DNA of 5,996 nt from Omnitrophica bacterium RIFOXYB12_FULL_50_7 (GCA_001804345.1 MHFU01000085.1:1-5996), one strand, 5' to 3'. Positions 1-5,858 are shown, counted from the stretch's first letter. Notes: generated by a model not told the origin, from the sequence alone. A program made the numbers and translations.

Positions 1-357
1 CCCGATCGCGCACCCTCCCGGAAGCGATACCTCCGCTTCTCCGAGCCGTGCCAAAAGCGGCCCCAGCACGCACACCGACGCGCGCATGGTCTTCACGAGT
101 TTGTAGGGCGCGAACGGCTTCAGATTCTTGCCCGGCTTTACTTTCAGACAACCATTTTCAAGGATCGCCTTCGCGCCAAGCGAGCGAAGGAGCTTCACCA
201 TCGTGTGCACGTCCCAAAGCGACGGAACGTTTTCAATCACGGATTCTTCTTCGGTAAGAAGCGCCGCCGCCATGATCGGCAACACCGCGTTCTTCGACCC
301 GGAGATATCCACCTCGCCCTTGAGCCTGTTCCCGCCTTGAATAATGATTTTGTCCAT
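1..357 (-). CDS. murA: UDP-N-acetylglucosamine 1-carboxyvinyltransferase (MurA), N-terminal 119 residues, cut by the window edge
   Basis: MurA transfers enolpyruvate from phosphoenolpyruvate to UDP-GlcNAc, the first committed cytoplasmic step of peptidoglycan synthesis. The reading frame starts at an ATG (355-357) and stays open to base 1, so roughly the last 300 residues of a usual ~420-residue protein are missing. Directly visible are the N-terminal MDKIIIQGG strand, the substrate-binding SGSKNA motif with Lys22 and Asn23, the KTMRAS segment with Arg92, and the loop LPGGCAIG in which Cys116 matches the catalytic cysteine (Cys115 in E. coli). The cysteine is the usual form, not the fosfomycin-resistant aspartate variant. 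The gene follows prmC after an 87-base spacer made mostly of a nested palindrome, and its ribosome binding site lies just outside that repeat. Identification is firm; only the C-terminal part is unseen. Confidence 0.97.
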   Translation of the reverse strand, partial: MDKIIIQGGNRLKGEVDISGSKNAVLPIMAAALLTEEESVIENVPSLWDVHTMVKLLRSLGAKAILENGCLKVKPGKNLKPFAPYKLVKTMRASVCVLGPLLARLGEAEVSLPGGCAIG

Positions 358-360
358 GAA

Positions 361-366
361 TCCTTT
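361..366 (-). promoter_or_regulatory. Probable murA ribosome binding site
   Basis: Read on the minus strand, AAAGGA lies three bases before the murA ATG. The spacing is short and the match to the anti-Shine-Dalgarno sequence is partial. The site sits two bases from the end of the nested inverted repeat at 369-459, so folding of that repeat in the mRNA could affect its accessibility (inference). Confidence 0.45.
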
Positions 367-368
367 GT

Positions 369-459
369 AAGGGGGACAGGCAGATTTTTGGGGACTGGCT
401 CCTTTTCTGTGTTTTAGAAAAGGTGCCTGTCCCCCTTAGAAAAATCAGCCTGTCCCCTT
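369..459. repeat. Nested REP-like palindrome between prmC and murA
   Basis: Two inverted repeats lie one inside the other. The outer arms (369-389 and 440-459) read AAGGGGGACAGGCAGA on the left and the near-complement ending CAGCCTGTCCCCTT on the right, each with a run of five T or A on the inner side. The inner arms (390-408 and 416-434) are 19 bases long and complementary except for two T/T mismatches; they begin GGGGACTGGCTCC and end GGTGCCTGTCCCC. The same two ends recur in the nuclease gene at 3987-4028, which marks this as a dispersed family. The GGGGACTGGC/GCCTGTCCCC pairing with fixed mismatches recalls REP elements mobilised by RAYT-type Y1 transposases, but that link is from memory. 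No T-run follows the stem on the minus strand, so it is not a canonical intrinsic terminator. Confidence 0.8.
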
Positions 460-1485
460 CCTGGCTATAACAACTCTTTCTATCCCCAAAAGGTCCTTGA
501 AGCGCTGAATATTATCATAACCCGCGGTCTGAAGCCACTTTGAAACCTGCTCCGTTTGGCCTTGTCCCACTTCCAGAGCTATCATCCCCCCGCAGGTCAA
601 ACGGTCTTTCGCGCCCGAAATGATCTTCCGGTAAAAATCCAGGCCGTCTTTCCCGCCGTCCAATGCGCCCTTGGGCTCGAACCTCAGCTCTTCCTGGACT
701 TCCTTCCAATCCTCTTCTGATAAATAAGGCGGATTTGAAACGATTAGGTCCCACTTGTCCAGCCCCCTCACCCCTCCCTCTCCCCCGGGGAGAGGCTTTC
801 TGTTCTTCCCCTCTCCCTCCGGGAGAGGGCCAGGGTGAGGGAAAACTTCGCCAGAACCATTAAAAATATTGCCCTGAACGAGGACTGCCCGCTCCTCCAA
901 CTTATAACGCTTCAGGTTCTCGAAAGCCACTTCAAGCGCCTCTCCGGAAATATCAAGCATTGTCCCGTAAGCATTTTTGAAAGCACGAAGGATTGCGATG
1001 GCGATAGCGCCGGAACCGGTGCCAATATCTAGAAAAGAAAAAACGTTTTCCCCCTCACCTAACCTCTCCCCAAGGAGAGGTGTTCGCTTTTTTCCCTCTC
1101 CCCCCGGGAGAGGGCCCGGGGGAGGGGCTTTCCCGATTTCCCTGATCACCACTTCAACTAAAATTTCTGTCTCAGGTCGCGGAATAAGACACCGCTCGTC
1201 CACATACAAAGTCTCCTGCCAAAAATCCGCTTCCTTCAGAAGGTACGCCAGCGGTATCCGTTGGACCCTTTTTTCAAGAAGCGCTAGAAATCGCTCGCGC
1301 GTTCCCGAAGCGTCCAGCTCATGCTCTTCCAAATAGATCCTGGAACGTGAACAGCCACAAAGTTTCATCAAAATACGCTCGCATTCTTCCTGAGCTTCCT
1401 CAATACCGGCCCTTAAAAGCTCCGCGCGTCCCCAGGCGATCAGTTCGAGAAGTTCGCTACCCTTCAGTTTTTTCGAGCAATTCAT
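445..1485 (-). CDS. prmC: Peptide chain release factor N5-glutamine methyltransferase (PrmC/HemK) with two in-frame repeat insertions
   Basis: PrmC uses S-adenosylmethionine to methylate the glutamine of the GGQ motif of release factors in the cytoplasm. The helical N-terminal domain spans about residues 1-80. The linker has the family signature ending IPRPETE (101-107). The Rossmann-type methyltransferase domain holds the SAM motif DIGTGSG (153-159) and the catalytic NPPY (251-254). The frame is open upstream to a TTG at 1563, but ATG 1485 is preferred: it has a GGAG four bases upstream and gives the normal N-terminus. The product is 346 residues; family members usually have 280-290. The excess is explained by two proline/glycine-rich segments (about 120-145 and 215-241) encoded by 77-base palindromic repeats. 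The last residues and the TGA stop lie inside a third repeat. All core motifs remain, so the enzyme is probably active. Confidence 0.96.
   Translation of the reverse strand: MNCSKKLKGSELLELIAWGRAELLRAGIEEAQEECERILMKLCGCSRSRIYLEEHELDASGTRERFLALLEKRVQRIPLAYLLKEADFWQETLYVDERCLIPRPETEILVEVVIREIGKAPPPGPLPGGEGKKRTPLLGERLGEGENVFSFLDIGTGSGAIAIAILRAFKNAYGTMLDISGEALEVAFENLKRYKLEERAVLVQGNIFNGSGEVFPHPGPLPEGEGKNRKPLPGGEGGVRGLDKWDLIVSNPPYLSEEDWKEVQEELRFEPKGALDGGKDGLDFYRKIISGAKDRLTCGGMIALEVGQGQTEQVSKWLQTAGYDNIQRFKDLLGIERVVIARKGTG
765..841 (-). repeat. 77-base palindromic repeat inside prmC, copy A
   Basis: The element is bounded by a perfect 9-base inverted pair, CCCTCACCC at 765-773 and GGGTGAGGG at 833-841. 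Inside are two hairpins: CCTCTCCCC (777-785) with GGGGAGAGG (787-795), and CCCTCTCCC (809-817) with GGGAGAGGG (821-829). In the prmC frame it encodes residues 215-241, including PHPGPLPEGEG and KPLPGGEGG. It lies between the strand ending NIFNGSGEV and the strand leading to NPPY, where relatives have only a short loop. Copy B has the same length, orientation, hairpin layout and reading frame. Confidence 0.88.
1051..1127 (-). repeat. 77-base palindromic repeat inside prmC, copy B
   Basis: The ends are CCCCTC (1051-1056) and GAGGGG (1122-1127). Two internal hairpins are ACCTCTCC (1062-1069) with GGAGAGGT (1074-1081), and CCCTCTCCC (1094-1102) with GGGAGAGGG (1106-1114). Translation in the prmC frame gives PPPGPLPGGEGKK and PLLGERLGEGE, residues 120-145, just before the DIGTGSG SAM-binding motif. 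Layout, length and reading frame match copy A; the T-rich spacer between hairpins and the second hairpin loop differ most. Confidence 0.88.
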
Positions 1486-1489
1486 ACAA

Positions 1490-1493
1490 CTCC
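1490..1493 (-). promoter_or_regulatory. Ribosome binding site supporting the prmC ATG start
   Basis: On the minus strand GGAG is followed by TTGT and then the ATG at 1485. It supports this start over the in-frame TTG 78 bases upstream, which would add 26 residues unlike any part of PrmC. Confidence 0.6.
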
Positions 1494-1579
1494 GTGAGAA
1501 TAATGATGCCGCAAAGAGGGTCGGAGCGATCGCGCCCAGACGGGCCGCCTCCGGGAGACACAATCACCAACGCCGATAA

Positions 1580-2122
1580 TCAAGACGCCTTAATGATCTT
1601 AAAATAGCGGTCATCCACGAGACGATCTTTTCTAAATACACGCACCCGCCATCTTCCCACCCTTTCATCACTGCTTATTTTTTTGAATGAAAGTTCATCG
1701 ACATAAAATCCATCCGTTGGGCAACTGGGAGTAAACGGCCTGAGTGTTTTATCGCGCACCAACGTGCCGTCGGGTTTAAACCACTGTATGTAATAAGTCG
1801 GCTTAATGACTTGATAATAATATTTCTGCACATCAATAAGTCCATACCACACGATCTCCGAGACCGTATCAGGAAAAATAAGGCCGGCTCCTTCTGTTTT
1901 GACCTTATAAGCGAACAATAACGTCTTAGCAGAACGAGCCAAACCAGCTTCCTTAAAACCGTATTCCGTAGGCTCTGCGCTGAGCGATGAGGCTTGCCCC
2001 AGTGATGCTGTGGGATTCATAGAAATCGTTTTTGTTCTCTGGGTCACCGATCCTCCGGCAGACACACACCCGCCCAGCAAACACGCAGCGGCAATCATAG
2101 AAAAAAGCGAGGCCTTATTCAT
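1580..2122 (-). CDS. Uncharacterised lipoprotein sharing a C-terminal domain with the upstream M48 peptidase
   Basis: The 180-residue product starts with a lipoprotein signal peptide: positive residue near the start, hydrophobic stretch 5-17, lipobox LGGC with Cys19 as the predicted lipidated residue. The mature protein would start CVSAGG; the non-aspartate at +2 would favour the outer membrane under the E. coli rule. A Ser/Ala/Thr-rich linker (20-65) precedes a beta-rich domain (about 88-177) with the motifs WFKPDG (114-119) and VGRWRVRVF (155-163). The same motifs occur near the C-terminus of the M48 peptidase encoded immediately upstream. The start at ATG 2122 overlaps the end of that gene by 8 bases and has a good GAGG, so the pair is likely translationally coupled. 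An earlier in-frame start at 2146 would precede the signal peptide and has less support. No enzymatic motif is visible. I do not recognise a named family. Confidence 0.88.
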   Translation of the reverse strand: MNKASLFSMIAAACLLGGCVSAGGSVTQRTKTISMNPTASLGQASSLSAEPTEYGFKEAGLARSAKTLLFAYKVKTEGAGLIFPDTVSEIVWYGLIDVQKYYYQVIKPTYYIQWFKPDGTLVRDKTLRPFTPSCPTDGFYVDELSFKKISSDERVGRWRVRVFRKDRLVDDRYFKIIKAS

Positions 2123-3470
2123 TTGTGACCTCAAAAGACCTCTCATCCAAGAACATATCGTTCAGGAAAACTTCCATTCGCCACCGACCGACAAGATAAT
2201 TTCCGAGCTTCGGATCAAGCTGAAGCTCCGTCGTCAACTTATTCCCAACCGTATGGGTAAAACCAAAATATTTCTCCTGATACAATTCGCCGTCCGGAGC
2301 GTACCACCTAGCTTTAAATTTCGGAGGATCGTTCACTCGCTCAATAGGAGTAAAAGCTTGGGAATTGAATTTTACATACCATGACACCGAGCCTTCCCGC
2401 AGGGGCAGTTTTCCATCGAACGACGTCCCGTCTTTTTTCGCGGAAAGCCCCACATCCGCTACCTCCGCGAGATCCTGCTCTTCGGTCAATTTCTCATTTC
2501 GCTCGCGCTTCTTCCCGGGGAACTTGCTGTAAAAAGCTTTTAGCTCCTTCAGAAATTTTTCACGGTTGACCCGCTGCTTCAAAACTGCGATCTCGGCATT
2601 GAGCTGTTTCATACGGACTTGAAACTCGTTTGAAGGAGGGGGGAGCTTCACTTCCGTGCCTTCCGCACCCTGCCCCCCGATCTCAAACGTCGGCGGATGC
2701 CTTGCGTACGCCTGGGACTGTCCCATCATCGCCGTAATCCGGGACTTCGTCGGCGGATGCGTCCCGTAGTAATCACGCCAGGTGTTCTGTGGCATGGTTT
2801 CCAGAAATTTTTTCCAAAGACCAAGACCGAGAGGAATGTCAAATCCCGCAGCATACGCGAAAGCAACCGCATGCTTGTCAGCTGTCCTTTCATATTTCTG
2901 GGAAAAAATATTCCCGAAACTTTCCGAAACGCCATAATACGTCAACTGGGCGGTCGTCTGCGAGAGATACGGGTTCTTGATCAAGCCACCGATCGCAGCA
3001 CCGGCCGCTACACCCGCCACGGCCGCGAGCGCGTTCGAAATCCTCGCTTTCGTATAATGATTTTCAAGAACATGACCCACTTCGTGAGCAACAAGCATAG
3101 CCGTTTCGTTCTCGTTTTCCATCAAGATCAGTATCCCGTCGTAAACGATCATTTTCTGCCCCCTGAAAACCCCCGCCTGGACCTCTTTTTCTTGGCGGAT
3201 CTCCACGGCAAGCCGATCAATTTTGGAACGTTTTTCTTCGGGCAGCAACTTCCGATAGGCGTCAAGGATAAGCAGAATCCTCTCGCGCTGAAGTTCTTTC
3301 AGCTTCTGGAAAGTCGCCTCGTCCGGATAGAACTCACGGGTGGATTCTTTCGGGAAAGGGTCTTGCTTGAGAAGCGCGTTTGCTGGAGTTATTGAAACAT
3401 TAGCAACCCCAAGGAAACAGACCAGACAAAAACAGAGGAAACGCTTTGCCCGCCTTTGCAATTCAAACAT
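2115..3470 (-). CDS. Exported M48-family zinc metallopeptidase with a C-terminal beta-rich domain
   Basis: The 451-residue protein starts with a signal peptide (basic RRAKR at 6-10, hydrophobic core about 11-30, probable cleavage after ANA at 30-32). The M48 catalytic domain shows the zinc motif HEVGH (129-133; Glu130 catalytic) and the third zinc-ligand region ERTAD (194-198). The segment THPPTKSRI (237-245) matches the usual M48 'STHP' region. An alanine/glycine-rich stretch (148-163) after the zinc motif may be membrane-associated. Residues 283-315 look like a coiled coil, followed by a charged linker and a beta-rich domain (about 362-449) with WYAPDG and VGRWRMEVF. The M48 part resembles periplasmic BepA/LoiP/YcaL peptidases of envelope quality control; the exact subfamily is uncertain. 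The C-terminal domain is not typical of BepA, which carries TPR repeats. No strong Shine-Dalgarno precedes the ATG; a GGAG is 13 bases away. Confidence 0.92.
   Translation of the reverse strand: MFELQRRAKRFLCFCLVCFLGVANVSITPANALLKQDPFPKESTREFYPDEATFQKLKELQRERILLILDAYRKLLPEEKRSKIDRLAVEIRQEKEVQAGVFRGQKMIVYDGILILMENENETAMLVAHEVGHVLENHYTKARISNALAAVAGVAAGAAIGGLIKNPYLSQTTAQLTYYGVSESFGNIFSQKYERTADKHAVAFAYAAGFDIPLGLGLWKKFLETMPQNTWRDYYGTHPPTKSRITAMMGQSQAYARHPPTFEIGGQGAEGTEVKLPPPSNEFQVRMKQLNAEIAVLKQRVNREKFLKELKAFYSKFPGKKRERNEKLTEEQDLAEVADVGLSAKKDGTSFDGKLPLREGSVSWYVKFNSQAFTPIERVNDPPKFKARWYAPDGELYQEKYFGFTHTVGNKLTTELQLDPKLGNYLVGRWRMEVFLNDMFLDERSFEVTNE
2129..2132 (-). promoter_or_regulatory. Ribosome binding site of the lipoprotein gene, inside the peptidase gene
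   Basis: On the minus strand GAGG lies six bases before the ATG at 2122, within the final codons of the M48 peptidase gene. Together with the 8-base overlap ATGAATAA, this points to coupled translation. Confidence 0.6.
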
Positions 3471-3610
3471 ATACGTTTATTTTCTCCGAGCGTGAATGGC
3501 GCCGGGGATAAAAGCGCTCCCATGGTGCCCAGTATCGTTCCAGTCTCTTACTCTTCCATCCTCACAGCACTTGTGCCTTTGCACAAGCACGGCAGAGTCG
3601 GAGCATAAGG

Positions 3611-4690
3611 TCAGCTCCGTAATCTGACCGCACGCCCTTTTTCCAGCAGCAGATTGTTAAGATAAATTTGTTTGCCGTTCTTATCATTAAAAAAGACGTC
3701 GGCTTCGTAGCGGTCGTATTTGTCGTTCTTGTGGCTGAGCACGGTCAGGCAGGGCACGTCTTTCAGAAGCTTTTCGACGAACTTTTTGGCGGCCTTGCCT
3801 TCGGGGGTGTTTATCTCCGGACAGTCGATCCCCTGTAATCTCAGTTTCTGATGACCGATGCCTCTCAAGCCCGTGTCCAGCGCCACCCAGTAGGTGTCCG
3901 CATCGATCACTTTTTCAAGATAGGCTTTGTAGGTGTACAAGTCCTTCGCGGTACGGTTTGATTTTTTAAGACCCGAAAACCGCAAAGGGGGACAGGCACC
4001 CCCGCCCTTGTCGGGTGAGCCAGTCCCCGCAACCTCGACGATGTCTCCGGCTTTCAGTCCGCGGCTTTCTGATGCCGTCAGCGCAAGAAAAGATCGGAAG
4101 CCGTGATCCAGAAGCAGGACGTCCTTCCCGGGCCTGCCCGCCAACGTTTCAGTGGCGGGCCAACCCACACCGGCGGGAGCCTTGATCTGATACGTATTAA
4201 AAAGACCGAGCTTCGGGACCTCAAGCAATTGAATCGATCCCAACCTGCGAGGTTGAAGGGATTTTCCCGAGTGAATCATTTTGCGGAGCTGGTCGCACGT
4301 CCACCCTTCCTTGGAAGCCCGGTCCGCGAACGCGAGCATTTTTTTCTCGTCGGGAACGGTAATAAGCACCCGGCAGTGCGACCACGTCAATAGTCGGCAG
4401 CTGCCGAGTATTGGGCATCTCTCCGCGAACTGTAGCATCCGCCAAAGCTCGGTCTTGTCGATCCCGAGTTCTTCGGAAAGCCGCAGAACGGTCCGTTTGC
4501 CGTAATCCGCCTTCTCTTTCAAAAAAAGAACGTGTTCCTGAACGTACCGGCCGGTCTGCCAGTAGGTGCGCACCCGCGCCTCCTCGATGCGTCGCATACC
4601 GTCCAGAAGTGTCTCGCGGACCTTGTCGCGTAGCGCGGCGTAGGTCGGAACAGAACAGGATTTTGCCACCCGGGTATCAGTCTTTGACAT
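3611..4690 (-). CDS. DUF1016 (YhcG N-terminal-like) domain fused to a staphylococcal-nuclease-like domain
   Basis: The protein has 359 residues and no signal peptide. Residues about 18-140 match the DUF1016/YhcG N-terminal pattern: YWQTGRYV (43-50), ADYGKR (61-66), the helix around LWRMLQFAE (82-90), LTWSHCRVL (101-109) and EGWTCDQLRKMI (128-139). A small beta-rich segment (150-220) follows. Residues about 252-355 form an SNase/thermonuclease domain: DADT (263-266), KLRLQGIDCPE (282-292) and DKYDR (323-327). By alignment to S. aureus nuclease, Asp265, Arg284, Asp289, Glu292 and Arg327 match Asp21, Arg35, Asp40, Glu43 and Arg87, so the calcium-dependent nuclease site looks intact. YhcG proteins normally carry a PD-(D/E)xK nuclease instead. 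Two palindromic repeats lie in frame at residues 177-185 and 221-235. The ribosome binding site is weak (purine-rich GAAGAAA). The cellular role is unknown; DNA or RNA cleavage is inferred from the residues. Confidence 0.88.
   Translation of the reverse strand: MSKTDTRVAKSCSVPTYAALRDKVRETLLDGMRRIEEARVRTYWQTGRYVQEHVLFLKEKADYGKRTVLRLSEELGIDKTELWRMLQFAERCPILGSCRLLTWSHCRVLITVPDEKKMLAFADRASKEGWTCDQLRKMIHSGKSLQPRRLGSIQLLEVPKLGLFNTYQIKAPAGVGWPATETLAGRPGKDVLLLDHGFRSFLALTASESRGLKAGDIVEVAGTGSPDKGGGACPPLRFSGLKKSNRTAKDLYTYKAYLEKVIDADTYWVALDTGLRGIGHQKLRLQGIDCPEINTPEGKAAKKFVEKLLKDVPCLTVLSHKNDKYDRYEADVFFNDKNGKQIYLNNLLLEKGRAVRLRS
3987..4028 (-). repeat. REP-like element in frame inside the nuclease-fusion gene
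   Basis: This 42-base segment begins on the minus strand with GGGGACTGGCTC and ends with GGTGCCTGTCCCCC, the same ends as the inner palindrome at 390-434; only the middle differs. Its length is a multiple of three. It encodes GTGSPDKGGGACPP (about residues 222-235), a flexible-looking linker between the middle beta-rich segment and the SNase domain. Confidence 0.82.
4136..4160. repeat. Perfect 8-bp palindrome inside the nuclease-fusion gene
   Basis: GCCCGCCA (4136-4143) pairs with TGGCGGGC (4153-4160) around a nine-base loop. In frame it encodes WPATETLAG (177-185), which interrupts what otherwise reads as a beta-rich segment between IKAP and KDVLLLD. It may be another small palindromic insert, but a single copy in the window is weak evidence. 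Confidence 0.5.
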
Positions 4691-4706
4691 TTTCTTCGTC
4701 TCGATA

Positions 4707-4768
4707 GAGGAACAGGCCCCACCGCCGCTTCGCTTTGCAAAACAAAACGACGGGGAGGGTCAGTCCTC
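4707..4768. repeat. Degenerate inverted repeat between prfA and the nuclease-fusion gene
   Basis: GAGGAACAGGCCCCACC (4707-4723) and GGGGAGGGTCAGTCCTC (4752-4768) are imperfect complements with one gap. On the minus strand the arms read AGGACTGACCC and GGGGCCTGTTCCT, resembling diverged forms of the GGGGACTGGC/GCCTGTCCCC ends seen elsewhere in the window. It occupies most of the 86-base spacer. It could also act as a weak transcript-end hairpin, though no T-run follows on the minus strand. Confidence 0.4.
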
Positions 4769-4776
4769 TGAATTTT

Positions 4777-5847
4777 TTATAGCGTCGTGAGAAGGCGGAC
4801 TTTTTCATCTTCTGCGAGGGCCTCAACGACCGGATCCAGCTTGCCATCCAGAATGATGCTCAGACTATGAAGCGTGAGGCCAATCCGGTGATCGGTCAGA
4901 CGATTGTCCGGATAATTATAAGTCCGGATCTTCCCTGAACGATCGCCCGAACCGATCTGTTCTTTGCGATTTTTGGCAACTTCAGCCTCCTGCTGGGCCC
5001 GGCGAAAATCAAAGATCTTGGCGCGTAAAATACGCATGGCCTTCGTTTTGTTTTTTTGCTGGGACCTCTCGTCCTGACACGCAACCACAAATCCTGTCGG
5101 CATGTGGGTGATGCGTACCGCCGATTCGGTTTTGTTCACGTGCTGTCCGCCGGCTCCGGACGCGCGATAAACGTCAATCCGAAGATCGTCTGCCTTGATC
5201 TCAATCTCTTCTTCCTCAACCTCGGGCAACACCGCCACCGTCACCGCCGAAGTGTGAATGCGCCCGCTCGCCTCGGTCTTCGGCACACGTTGGACGCGAT
5301 GGATCCCGCTTTCATATTTGAAGAAGCTGAAAACATGCTCCCCTGTGACGCCGAAAACGATCTCCTTGAACCCGCCGATCCCCGTGGGGTTTGTGTCCAT
5401 TACCTCGACGCGCAAACCGTGACTACCGGCATACATGTTGTACATTCGGAAAAGATCCGCCACAAAAAGCGCGGCTTCTTCCCCGCCCGTCCCCGCGCGA
5501 ATTTCGACAATCACGTCCCGCGCTGCGTCCGGCTGCATGTCCCGAAGAAAAAGTTCTTCGAGTTTGCTCTCGTGTTCTTTTTGTCCGTCTTCGAGGGTCT
5601 TCAACTCTTCATTGATGAGGCTCTTCATGGCCTCGTCGCTATAGCTATCGCCAAGACTGTGCCTGAGCCCGATAATTTCCTGTTCGGTTTTTTTGTATTT
5701 TTCAAAGAGCTCCATGATCGGTCGGAGCAGGGACATTTCCTTGCTTAGGGCCTGGAACTTGCTCCGGGCGGTGTCGGGACTGGCAAGTAGCGCCTCAAGT
5801 TCGCGGAATCGAGCCTCGGTTTTTTCTAAACGTTCACGGATTCTCAT
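4777..5847 (-). CDS. prfA: Peptide chain release factor 1 (RF1)
   Basis: RF1 recognises UAA and UAG stop codons in the ribosomal A site and triggers peptide release in the cytoplasm. The 356-residue product is close to the 360 of E. coli RF1. The N-terminal helical domain (1-105) is followed by the family segment IRAGTGGEEAALF (116-128). The codon-recognition tripeptide region reads RVPKTE, with PKT at 189-191, of the P-x-T type of RF1 and unlike the SPF of RF2. GAGGQHVNKT (231-240) contains the catalytic GGQ with Gln235, the substrate of PrmC encoded downstream. The frame is open to a TTG at 5868, but that codon lies in a heptamer repeat; ATG 5847, with GGGA four bases upstream, gives the normal RF1 N-terminus. 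The usual neighbour prmC is displaced about 3.3 kb downstream by three accessory genes. Confidence 0.97.
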   Translation of the reverse strand: MRIRERLEKTEARFRELEALLASPDTARSKFQALSKEMSLLRPIMELFEKYKKTEQEIIGLRHSLGDSYSDEAMKSLINEELKTLEDGQKEHESKLEELFLRDMQPDAARDVIVEIRAGTGGEEAALFVADLFRMYNMYAGSHGLRVEVMDTNPTGIGGFKEIVFGVTGEHVFSFFKYESGIHRVQRVPKTEASGRIHTSAVTVAVLPEVEEEEIEIKADDLRIDVYRASGAGGQHVNKTESAVRITHMPTGFVVACQDERSQQKNKTKAMRILRAKIFDFRRAQQEAEVAKNRKEQIGSGDRSGKIRTYNYPDNRLTDHRIGLTLHSLSIILDGKLDPVVEALAEDEKVRLLTTL

Positions 5848-5851
5848 AATT

Positions 5852-5855
5852 TCCC
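5852..5855 (-). promoter_or_regulatory. Probable prfA ribosome binding site
   Basis: GGGA lies four bases before ATG 5847 on the minus strand and just outside the heptamer repeat block. It favours this ATG over the in-repeat TTG at 5868. Confidence 0.45.
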
Positions 5856-5858
5856 GTC

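Noticed and set aside
765..841. CRISPR-like or terminator reading of the hairpin clusters in prmC
   Set aside because: There are only two copies with no regular spacers, both lie inside an intact reading frame, and no T-tract follows.
1486..1563. Upstream TTG extension of prmC by 26 residues
   Set aside because: The added residues do not look like PrmC, and ATG 1485 has a proper ribosome binding site.
1457..1567. A 36-residue minus-strand frame from a GTG, ending within the start of prmC
   Set aside because: The stretch reads plausibly at its end (LTELYELLEKTEG), but there is no Shine-Dalgarno, the start is not ATG, it overlaps prmC, and no family is recognisable.
2697..3395. Long plus-strand open frame opposite the M48 gene
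   Set aside because: It lies antisense to a gene with clear signal peptide and HEVGH motif, and its translation is arginine/phenylalanine-rich with no recognisable domain.
3570..3587. Hairpin CTTGTGC/GCACAAG downstream of the nuclease-fusion gene, as a terminator
   Set aside because: The stem is only 7 bp and no T-run follows on the minus strand. The 140-base spacer 3471-3610 also shows no convincing promoter.
5056..5748. Long plus-strand open frame opposite prfA
   Set aside because: It is the antisense shadow of a strongly conserved gene and has no family features.
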